Source: Lachnospiraceae bacterium
GTDB lineage: Bacteria; Bacillota; Clostridia; Lachnospirales; Lachnospiraceae
Reading direction: 5' to 3'
Assembly: GCA_910574805.1 (NCBI GenBank)
Contig: CAJTCV010000008.1
Location: 62,001 to 126,000, forward strand
DNA: 64,000 nt
Under the pieces are notes generated by a model. That model saw only the letters and a list, made by a program, of their open reading frames with translations. It was not told where the DNA came from and made no database searches. Position 1 is the stretch's first letter. The number at the start of each line of letters is the position of its first letter. This document shows positions 24,574 to 31,591 of this stretch, in pieces. A program made the position numbers and the translations under genes.

Positions 24574-27500
24574 ATGGTAAGACGCGTCTTTGTGGAAAAG
24601 AAAGAAGCATATGCGGTCAAGGCGAAGGAACTGGAAGACGAGATCAGAAGCTATCTGGGGATCCAGACGGTGACGGGAGTTCGGGTGCTGATTCGTTATG
24701 ATGTGGAGAATATCTCGGAATCGACCTTTGAGAAGGCGTGCAGCACCGTGTTTAGCGAGCCTCCGGTGGATCTTTTGTATCAGGAGAGCTTCGAGACTTC
24801 GGAGCATGCGGCAGTCTTCGGCGTGGAATATCTGCCGGGACAATTTGATCAGAGAGCGGATTCTGCGGTGCAGTGCGTGCAGTTTCTGGATGCCTCGGAG
24901 GAGCCGGTGATCCGTACGGCGACGGTCTATGTGATCGAAGGCAGCGTGACAGAGGAAGAGCTTGCTTCCATCAAGGCCTTCTGCATCAATCCGGTGGATT
25001 CCAGGGAGACGGATATGGTGAAGCCGCAGACGCTGGTGACGGTATTTCAGGAGCCGGAGGACGTGAAGATCTTCGACGGTTTCAGAGAGATGCAGGAGGA
25101 CGCATTGAGGGAACTGTACGGTTCTCTGAATCTTGCCATGACGTTTAAAGATTTTCTGCATATTCAGAATTATTTTATAAAAGAAGAAAAGAGGGATCCG
25201 TCCATGACGGAGATCCGGGTGCTGGATACGTACTGGTCCGATCACTGCCGCCATACGACTTTTTCCACAGAGTTAACGGACGTGTCTTTTGCAGACGGAT
25301 ATTACAGAAAGCCCATCGAAGATACCTACCGGCAGTATCTTTCGGATCATAAAGAGATCTTTCAGGGAAGGGAGGACAAGTTCGTCTGCCTGATGGATCT
25401 GGCGTTGATGGCCATGCGGAAGCTGAAGAAGGAAGGGAAACTTCAGGATCAGGAGGAGTCGGATGAGATCAACGCCTGCTCCATCGTGGTTCCGGTGGAG
25501 AACGACGGCCGGACCGAAGAGTGGCTGGTGAATTTTAAAAATGAGACGCACAACCATCCCACGGAGATCGAGCCCTTCGGCGGGGCGGCCACCTGTCTGG
25601 GCGGGGCGATCCGCGATCCCCTGTCCGGACGTACGTATGTGTACCAGGCCATGCGCGTGACGGGAGCGGCTGATCCGACCGTTTCCGTGTCAGAGACGCT
25701 GAAAGGCAAGCTTCCCCAGAAGAAGCTGGTGCGGGGCGCAGCCAGCGGGTACAGCTCCTATGGAAATCAGATCGGACTTGCCACCGGATATGTGAAGGAG
25801 ATCTATCATCCGGACTATGTGGCAAAGCGTATGGAGATCGGTGCGGTCATGGGAGCGGCGCCCAGGAAGGATGTGATCCGGGAGACTTCCGATCCGGGGG
25901 ATATCATCATTCTGCTGGGCGGACGTACCGGACGGGACGGCTGCGGCGGAGCCACCGGTTCCTCCAAGGTGCATACAGAGGCTTCCATTGAGACCTGCGG
26001 CGCGGAGGTCCAGAAGGGAAATGCGCCTACAGAGCGGAAGATTCAGAGACTGTTCCGCCGTCCGGAGGTGACCCGTCTGATTAAAAAGTGTAATGACTTC
26101 GGTGCAGGAGGCGTATCGGTAGCCATCGGTGAGCTGGCGGACGGGCTTCTGGTGGATCTGGACAAGGTGCCAAAAAAATATGCGGGTCTGGACGGGACGG
26201 AGATCGCCATCTCTGAATCTCAGGAGCGCATGGCAGTGGTGGTAGATCCGAAGCATGTGGATGAATTTATGAAATATGCGTCCCAGGAGAATCTGGAGGC
26301 GGTCTGTGTGGCAGAGGTGACAGAGTCTCCGCGGCTGGTTCTGACTTGGAGAGGGAAGAAGATCGTGGATCTCTCCCGCGCGTTTCTGGACACCAACGGT
26401 GCTCATCAGGAGACCACGGTGGCCGTGGATATGCCTTCGGAGGAACAGAAGTATTTTGAGAGAAAAGAAGTGGGCGATGTCAGGGAGGCATGGCTTGCCG
26501 TGCTGAGAGATCTGAACGTATGTTCGCAGAAGGGACTGGTGGAGATGTTTGACGGTTCCATCGGAGCCGGAAGCGTGTTCATGCCCTACGGCGGCAGATA
26601 TCAGCTGACGGAGACTCAGACCATGGTGGCAAAACTGCCGGTGCTGAAGGGAACGACCGATACGGTCACCATGATGAGTTATGGGTTTGATCCATACCTG
26701 TCCAGCTGGTCGCCCTATCACGGAGCGGTCTATGCCGTTCTGGAATCGGTGGCGAAGATCGTGGCATCCGGCGGGGATTACAGCAGGATCCGCTTTACGT
26801 TCCAGGAATATTTCCGCAGGATGACAGAGGATCCACATCGCTGGAGTCAGCCTTTTGCGGCGCTTCTGGGCGCCTACAGCGCACAGCTTGGGTTCGGACT
26901 GCCTTCCATCGGCGGCAAGGACAGTATGTCCGGGACGTTTAATGAGATCGATGTACCGCCCACGCTGGTGTCTTTCGCGGTGGATATTGCCAGCCATAAG
27001 CATATCATCACGCCGGAGCTTAAGAAAGCGGGCAGTAAGCTGGTTCTTCTGAAGATCGACCGGGATGCATATGACCTTCCGGATTTTGTCCAGGCCATGG
27101 ACCTGTATGGAAAATTTTTCCAGGATGTGAAGGCAGGCAGAATTATTTCGGCCTATGCGCTGGACGCGCATGGGATCATTGCGGCGGTGAGTAAGATGGC
27201 TTTCGGCAACAGGCTGGGTGTAAAACTGGAACACAATCTGGATCCGAGAGATGCCTTTGCACCGGGCTTCGGCTGGATCGTGGCAGAGGTTCCGGACGGA
27301 AAAGTGGGAGAACTGTCCATTACCTATACGCTGATCGGAGAAGTGACAGAGAGTGGTTTCTCTTATGGCAATGTGTCCATCTCCATGGAAGAGGCGCTGG
27401 AGGCATGGACCGGAACGCTGGAGAAGGTATTCCCGACCGTGGCGGTGAAAAACAAAGAGCGGCTGGATACACCGGTTTATCATACAGACAGTATCTATGT

Positions 27501-28317
27501 ATGCAGACATAAAGTGGCGAAGCCAACGGTCTTCATCCCGGTATTTCCGGGGACCAACTGCGAATATGACAGTACCAGGGCGTTTGAACGCGCCGGTGCG
27601 GATGTGGTGACGAAGATCTTCCGGAACTTAAGCGGCAGCGATATCCGGGAGTCTGTGGATGCCTTTGAGAAGGCCATCAGTCAGGCGCAGATCATCATGT
27701 TCCCGGGCGGTTTTTCCGCAGGAGACGAACCGGACGGCTCTGCCAAATTCTTCGCAACGGCCTTCCAGAACGAGAAGATCAAAGAAGCGGTTATGAAGCT
27801 TCTGAACGAAAGGGACGGGCTTGCCCTTGGAATCTGCAACGGCTTTCAGGCGCTGGTGAAGCTGGGACTTCTGCCCCACGGCGAGATCGTGGGCCAGACG
27901 GCGGATTCCCCGACGCTGACCTTCAATACCATCAACCGGCATATCTCCCGGATGGTCTATACAAAGGTGGTGACGGACAAGTCCCCGTGGCTCTCCGGAG
28001 CAAAGCCGGGCGGGACCTATGTGATTCCGGCCTCCCACGGCGAGGGACGTTTTGTGGCGCCGAAGGAGTGGATCGACCGGCTGTTTGAAAACGGGCAGGT
28101 GGCGACCCAGTATGTGGATCTGGAAGGGAATCCCACTATGGATGAGGAGTGGAACGTTAACGGCTCGTATGCATCCATCGAGGGTATCACCAGTCCGGAC
28201 GGCCGGATCCTGGGCAAGATGGGACACTCCGAGCGCCGGGGCGAGGCAGTAGCCATCAATATTTACGGAGAGCAGGATATGAAGCTCTTTGAATCCGGCG
28301 TGGAATATTTCAGATAA
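24574..28317 (+). CDS. purL: Phosphoribosylformylglycinamidine synthase, single-chain
   Basis: A 1247-residue enzyme making FGAM from FGAR, glutamine and ATP in purine synthesis. It is the large fused type: an N-terminal PurS-like region, two AIRS-like ATP domains (SDHCRHTTF, HNHPTEIEPFGGAATCLGG and GGKDSMSGTF are visible) and a C-terminal class I glutaminase with FPGTNCEYD, nucleophile in LGICNGFQAL (Cys near 1088) and the catalytic His in SHGEGRF. Start ATG 24574 follows GGAGG by eight bases. Firmicutes often split this enzyme into PurS/PurQ/PurL; this clostridial one-chain form is an alternative. It is monocistronic here. Confidence 0.96.
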   Translation: MVRRVFVEKKEAYAVKAKELEDEIRSYLGIQTVTGVRVLIRYDVENISESTFEKACSTVFSEPPVDLLYQESFETSEHAAVFGVEYLPGQFDQRADSAVQCVQFLDASEEPVIRTATVYVIEGSVTEEELASIKAFCINPVDSRETDMVKPQTLVTVFQEPEDVKIFDGFREMQEDALRELYGSLNLAMTFKDFLHIQNYFIKEEKRDPSMTEIRVLDTYWSDHCRHTTFSTELTDVSFADGYYRKPIEDTYRQYLSDHKEIFQGREDKFVCLMDLALMAMRKLKKEGKLQDQEESDEINACSIVVPVENDGRTEEWLVNFKNETHNHPTEIEPFGGAATCLGGAIRDPLSGRTYVYQAMRVTGAADPTVSVSETLKGKLPQKKLVRGAASGYSSYGNQIGLATGYVKEIYHPDYVAKRMEIGAVMGAAPRKDVIRETSDPGDIIILLGGRTGRDGCGGATGSSKVHTEASIETCGAEVQKGNAPTERKIQRLFRRPEVTRLIKKCNDFGAGGVSVAIGELADGLLVDLDKVPKKYAGLDGTEIAISESQERMAVVVDPKHVDEFMKYASQENLEAVCVAEVTESPRLVLTWRGKKIVDLSRAFLDTNGAHQETTVAVDMPSEEQKYFERKEVGDVREAWLAVLRDLNVCSQKGLVEMFDGSIGAGSVFMPYGGRYQLTETQTMVAKLPVLKGTTDTVTMMSYGFDPYLSSWSPYHGAVYAVLESVAKIVASGGDYSRIRFTFQEYFRRMTEDPHRWSQPFAALLGAYSAQLGFGLPSIGGKDSMSGTFNEIDVPPTLVSFAVDIASHKHIITPELKKAGSKLVLLKIDRDAYDLPDFVQAMDLYGKFFQDVKAGRIISAYALDAHGIIAAVSKMAFGNRLGVKLEHNLDPRDAFAPGFGWIVAEVPDGKVGELSITYTLIGEVTESGFSYGNVSISMEEALEAWTGTLEKVFPTVAVKNKERLDTPVYHTDSIYVCRHKVAKPTVFIPVFPGTNCEYDSTRAFERAGADVVTKIFRNLSGSDIRESVDAFEKAISQAQIIMFPGGFSAGDEPDGSAKFFATAFQNEKIKEAVMKLLNERDGLALGICNGFQALVKLGLLPHGEIVGQTADSPTLTFNTINRHISRMVYTKVVTDKSPWLSGAKPGGTYVIPASHGEGRFVAPKEWIDRLFENGQVATQYVDLEGNPTMDEEWNVNGSYASIEGITSPDGRILGKMGHSERRGEAVAINIYGEQDMKLFESGVEYFR

Positions 28318-28402
28318 GATCCGGAAAGTATCCAGAGGCAACCCCGATGATCCTGTGAGGGCAATCTGGGGCAGCTCCAAAAAGAGAATAGAGTAAGTTC
28401 AA

Positions 28403-28442
28403 ATGACCTTGTAGAGAGGAAATACTCCTTTCTATGAGGTCA
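28403..28442. repeat. Imperfect hairpin between convergent purL and yolD
   Basis: ATGACCTTGTAGAGAGGA (28403-28420) pairs with the segment ending at 28442 (TCCTTTCTATGAGGTCAT) through nearly all positions, with G-T pairs and a five-base loop. No T-run follows on either strand. It probably acts as a shared terminator or RNA-end stem. Confidence 0.5.
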
Positions 28443-28477
28443 TCAGACTATGCAGGAGTTTTGAAAAACCGTTCTGT

Positions 28478-28906
28478 CTACGACCTCTCATCTATAATTT
28501 CGATGGAAAAGAGCATATCCATCGGTACAGTCGTTCCGTCTGTGAAGAGGATCCTGCGGCGGTATCCGTCGATCTTTTTTACAGTTCCACGGATCGTCAC
28601 ATAGGCGCCGCCGTCTTTTCTCGCATCCGGCTGAAAATAGACGGCCTCCACTTCCGGATTCCGGGCAGGTTCTTCCCGAAGCTTCAAAAGCTGTTCATCC
28701 AGCTGTTCCTTCTGATCTTCCTCCAGTTCGACAAAAGAATCCGTAAGCCTTGCAGTCTCCTGGATGGCGGCCCCATGTCCGGTGAGCGCTGCAAAGGGGG
28801 AAAATTGTGCGGCCCGGTTCATAAGAGACATCTGCGGATGCCGGGCAGATACATGGTGGGGCAGATGGATGATATCATCGTATTTGTGAGTGTCTTTTTC
28901 GTTCAT
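28478..28906 (-). CDS. YolD-like protein
   Basis: A 142-residue protein of the YolD family: an N-terminal segment MSLMNRAAQFSPFAALTGHG is the conserved hallmark, and the C-terminal small beta-barrel (GTVKKIDGYRRRILFTDGTT) is also typical. YolD-like genes usually sit next to UmuC/DinB-like Y-family polymerases and are induced by DNA damage; their role is probably accessory to the polymerase. Start ATG at 28906 has GGAGG nine bases before it. Those bases (28902-28929) duplicate the end of the polymerase gene at 29848-29875, so this copy was once directly behind a polymerase. It now carries its own SOS-like promoter copy at 29073-29094. Confidence 0.88.
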   Translation of the reverse strand: MNEKDTHKYDDIIHLPHHVSARHPQMSLMNRAAQFSPFAALTGHGAAIQETARLTDSFVELEEDQKEQLDEQLLKLREEPARNPEVEAVYFQPDARKDGGAYVTIRGTVKKIDGYRRRILFTDGTTVPMDMLFSIEIIDERS

Positions 28907-28929
28907 GCTTTGTGTCCTCCGATCTGACG
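28902..28929 (-). repeat. Duplicate of the polymerase 3' end in front of yolD
   Basis: This 28-base stretch matches 29848-29875 at 27 of 28 positions. The second copy encodes the last residues of the Y-family polymerase (RQIGGHKA) plus its stop; here it only provides the ribosome site of yolD. Confidence 0.85.
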
Positions 28930-28939
28930 AAGTATGATA

Positions 28940-28995
28940 GATAAACGGCACTGAATTCTTGCCCTCATAGAGTCTTGCCCCATGTGCCGTTTATC
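28940..28995. repeat. Inverted repeat upstream of yolD
   Basis: GATAAACGGCAC (28940-28951) and GTGCCGTTTATC (28984-28995) are perfect complements with a 32-base loop. The right arm continues into a 26-base motif (28984-29009) repeated at 35079-35104. The stem lies in the 5' leader of yolD, where it could act as a terminator-like or regulatory hairpin. Confidence 0.6.
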
Positions 28996-29072
28996 ATATT
29001 TTTCTGGCAATACGTAATCACAAGATATATAGATTCAGATGCGGTCTTTACTGAAATTAAGATATTATAAAT

Positions 29073-29094
29073 ATTATAACAGAATATTTGTTCG
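29073..29094 (-). promoter_or_regulatory. SOS-like promoter copy for yolD
   Basis: On the minus strand CGAACAAATATTCT (29094-29081) is followed after two bases by TATAAT (29078-29073). The 22-base block is the same, apart from one base, as the one before the polymerase gene at 31457-31478. The box is close to the Gram-positive LexA consensus CGAACRNRYGTTYG, with the right half imperfect. Regulation by LexA is inferred. Confidence 0.55.
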
Positions 29095-29228
29095 GCAGTT
29101 ATATATTTTTGCGAAACCTGGCATATTTTATTCCGTTTGGTTATATTCCAGGTACAAAAAATCAGATTGAACATTACAGTGGATTCCTGTACAATAAATA
29201 CATCAGGATGGATGACAGGAGGGTTTAG

Positions 29229-29726
29229 ATGCATACAATCTTAACGGACATGGCAGGAGCCTATATCGAACATTCAGATGTTATCACGGCATTTACATCC
29301 ATTGTATACAGCCAGCTAAAGAACAGTATGTGTAGAGTATATCCGGATAATGTACAGTATAAATGGATGGTTGACGGAGCAGAAAAGACAGTGATACCGG
29401 ATGCGACGATCAATTGCAGAGTGCATGCGAAAAAAGGGAACTCCTTTTATGATATTCCCCGTTTTGTTATGGAGGTGTTGTCGGACTCCACGAAAAAATA
29501 TGACAGGGGAGAAAAGATGGAGATCTACCGGAAAATGGAGATTGATGAATACTGGATCGTTGACTGGGAAAAAAGACAGGTCGAGATCTATAATCTTGAC
29601 TATGACGAGCATCAGGAGCCGCAGTATCATCTCTTTAAAACAGTGACAAAAGAGAATAAACAGGAACTGGAGATCATTCATTTTCCGCATATCAAGATTG
29701 ACTTTGATGAATTGTTTAATATCTGA
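29229..29726 (+). CDS. Uma2 family endonuclease-like protein (PD-(D/E)XK fold)
   Basis: A 165-residue protein of the Uma2/DUF820 family. The conserved acidic and basic positions appear in VIPDATINCRV, then FVMEVLSDSTKKYDRGEKME and YRKMEIDEYWIVDWEKRQVE, the usual PD-(D/E)XK core order with the E-x-x-S-x-S-T-x-x-x-D signature. Function in cells is poorly known; some are associated with mobile DNA. GACAGGAGGG lies seven bases before the ATG. It is inserted, on the opposite strand, between a yolD gene and the polymerase gene that would normally be its partner, which suggests arrival by rearrangement. Confidence 0.85.
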   Translation: MHTILTDMAGAYIEHSDVITAFTSIVYSQLKNSMCRVYPDNVQYKWMVDGAEKTVIPDATINCRVHAKKGNSFYDIPRFVMEVLSDSTKKYDRGEKMEIYRKMEIDEYWIVDWEKRQVEIYNLDYDEHQEPQYHLFKTVTKENKQELEIIHFPHIKIDFDELFNI

Positions 29727-29733
29727 ACTTTTT

Positions 29734-29789
29734 TGTCTGCTGCAAAAGAGGCTGTACATTCGCAGTACAACTCATTTTTGCAGCAGACA
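29734..29789. repeat. Long-arm hairpin between Uma2 and the polymerase gene
   Basis: Perfect 14-base arms TGTCTGCTGCAAAA (29734-29747) and TTTTGCAGCAGACA (29776-29789) enclose a second dyad, TGTAC...GTACA (29753-29768). It lies between convergent genes, so a shared terminator is possible, but no T-run follows the stem in either direction; a small mobile-element end is the other option. Confidence 0.55.
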
Positions 29790-29813
29790 GAAGGGCATTT
29801 ATGACACGGGAAG

Positions 29814-29852
29814 CTATTGAAAACCTGCGGGGCGCGTATCGTGTTCATTCAT
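29814..29852 (-). pseudogene. Truncated yolD start behind the polymerase gene
   Basis: The polymerase stop overlaps an ATG (29852) that opens a 12-codon frame, MNEHDTRPAGFQ, ending at TAG 29816-29814. The first residues align with the intact YolD start MNEKDTHKYDD, and the upstream ribosome site is the same 28-base repeat. So the original downstream yolD was cut after about five codons here. Confidence 0.5.
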
Positions 29853-31378
29853 GCCTTGTGTCCTCCGATCTGACGGTTTCGTTCCAGCGTCGTGGCGCCT
29901 TCCTGTAGATTCATTCCCTTTAAAATGGCGTTTTTTCCGTATTTCTTTTTGACGGACAGCATGGCTTCCTGAAGCCTGCGTTCTTTGGAACGCCTGGCCT
30001 CTTCCTCTTCTTTTTTCTTTTCCAGCGCGGCGTAATCGGTAAAAAGGTCCAGCTGTTCACAGGGGACGGTGACGACGGCTTCTGATTCATCGATCAGATG
30101 GTTGGCGGTAATGGTCACCCGGCGCAGGAACAGCCTGGGGTTGACGATGCGGTCATACAGCGTAAGGACGGCGTCCGTAATCAGCTGCGTGGAGGAGGTC
30201 TGGCAGTCCAGATTGGCAGTTCCGTGGGCGTGCTTTGGAACTTTTCGGCCATAGCGGTCCGTGGTGACTTCCCCTTTGTAGCTTCTGCTGATGCCGGGGT
30301 CTGTCAGATTGTCCCGGTCATAGCCGATGGTGAGAGTCAGCTGGTCGGTGACCAGACGCTTGTCCACCAGCTCCAGGGCGAGGAGATCCGCCATCTCACG
30401 GACGATCAGCTTTCCCTTGTCAAAGTCATAAGGGCACTGGAGCACCTGTCCGGAACAGATGCTGTTGTTTTCCGGCCGGTAAGCCTTGACCAGGTCGATG
30501 GTAGCTGGCTCCCAGCCCCAGGCATGGTCGATCAAAAGCTCCGCATTGACGCCGAACAGCTGATACAGAAGTTCCTCGTTGTGGTAGTCCTGTTCCCGGC
30601 CCAGGGAGCAGCGGGCAATGTCTCCCATGGTAAAAAGGCCCACAGACTCCAGCTTTTTCTGATAGCCCCGCCCGACTCTCCAGAAATCGGTAAGGGGCCG
30701 GTGATTCCACAGAAGCCTTCGGTACGTCATTTCGTCCAGTTCCGCGATGCGCACGCCGTTCCGGTCAGGCTCCACGTGCTTGGCCACGATGTCCATGGCC
30801 ACCTTGCACAGATACAGATTGGTGCCGATCCCGGCCGTAGCAGTGATTCCGGTGCTGTCAAGAACGTCCTGCATGATCTTTGCAGCCAGTTCTTTCGGAG
30901 TCATCCGGTACGTATCCAGATAATGGGTCACATCCATGAACACTTCGTCGATGGAGTACACATGGATATCTTCCGGTGCGATGTATTTCAGATAGATATT
31001 GTAGATTCTGGTGCTGTATTCGATGTAGAAAGCCATCCGGGGCGGGGCGGCAATATAAGAGAGCTCCAGTTCCGGATGCTCGGCCAGCTCCGGCGCATGG
31101 CAGGAAACGCCGGTAAACTGCCGTCCCGGCGCGCTGTCCCTTCTCCTGGCATTCACTTCTTTTACCTTCTGCACCACCTCAAACAGTCTGGCTCTGCCGG
31201 AGATGCCGTAGGCTTTCAGGGACGGGGATACGGCAAGGCAGATGGTTTTCTCTGTCCTTCGGGTATCCGCCACCACCAGATGGGTGGTGAGGGGGTTCAG
31301 TTCCCGTTCGATACACTCCACGGAAGCATAAAAGGATTTCAGGTCGATGGCAATGTAAGTATGCTGTGTTTCCGTCAT
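29849..31378 (-). CDS. Y-family DNA polymerase (UmuC/DinB-like, translesion synthesis)
   Basis: A 509-residue polymerase of the ImpB/MucB/SamB family. The first catalytic Asp is in YIAIDLKSFYASVECIER near residue 11, the second acidic pair in VYSIDEVFMDV near residue 145; the little-finger region follows. About 75 residues of charged C-terminal tail (KKEEEEARRSKERR) may hold a clamp-binding motif. GGAGGAGATCCC precedes the ATG. The gene ends GCATGA, overlapping the start of a truncated yolD, and a full yolD lies about 0.95 kb downstream. An SOS-like box overlaps its promoter, fitting damage-induced expression. Confidence 0.93.
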   Translation of the reverse strand: MTETQHTYIAIDLKSFYASVECIERELNPLTTHLVVADTRRTEKTICLAVSPSLKAYGISGRARLFEVVQKVKEVNARRRDSAPGRQFTGVSCHAPELAEHPELELSYIAAPPRMAFYIEYSTRIYNIYLKYIAPEDIHVYSIDEVFMDVTHYLDTYRMTPKELAAKIMQDVLDSTGITATAGIGTNLYLCKVAMDIVAKHVEPDRNGVRIAELDEMTYRRLLWNHRPLTDFWRVGRGYQKKLESVGLFTMGDIARCSLGREQDYHNEELLYQLFGVNAELLIDHAWGWEPATIDLVKAYRPENNSICSGQVLQCPYDFDKGKLIVREMADLLALELVDKRLVTDQLTLTIGYDRDNLTDPGISRSYKGEVTTDRYGRKVPKHAHGTANLDCQTSSTQLITDAVLTLYDRIVNPRLFLRRVTITANHLIDESEAVVTVPCEQLDLFTDYAALEKKKEEEEARRSKERRLQEAMLSVKKKYGKNAILKGMNLQEGATTLERNRQIGGHKA

Positions 31379-31456
31379 GGGATCTCCTCCTTTCCGCCAA
31401 AATCCGGTTTCTGCAGTCTTTTTGCCTTATTTATCAAAGAAGAAAGGGCTGTCTTT

Positions 31457-31486
31457 ATTATAACAGAATATCTGTTCGATTGTCAT
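31457..31486 (-). promoter_or_regulatory. SOS-like promoter of the Y-family polymerase
   Basis: Minus strand: ATGACA (31486-31481) as a weak -35, CGAACAGATATTCT (31478-31465) as LexA-like box, and TATAAT (31462-31457) as -10. The box lies between the promoter elements, the usual place for LexA repression. Two positions depart from the Gram-positive consensus. Confidence 0.55.
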
Positions 31487-31591
31487 ATGTTTTTTTGGAA
31501 ATTTTCATATGCGCAGAGGTCCAAAGGAATGCTTGCCAGAGAAAGGGCGTGCATAGTAAAATAGAATCAGCACGAAGAAGGGAGCAGACAG

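Noticed and set aside
25690-27510. Minus-strand open frame inside purL
   Set aside because: Shadow of PurL catalytic domains with no recognisable protein features.
28965-29234. Minus-strand frame of 89 codons in the yolD leader
   Set aside because: AT-rich, no ribosome site, covers the SOS-like promoter and inverted repeat; not coding-like.
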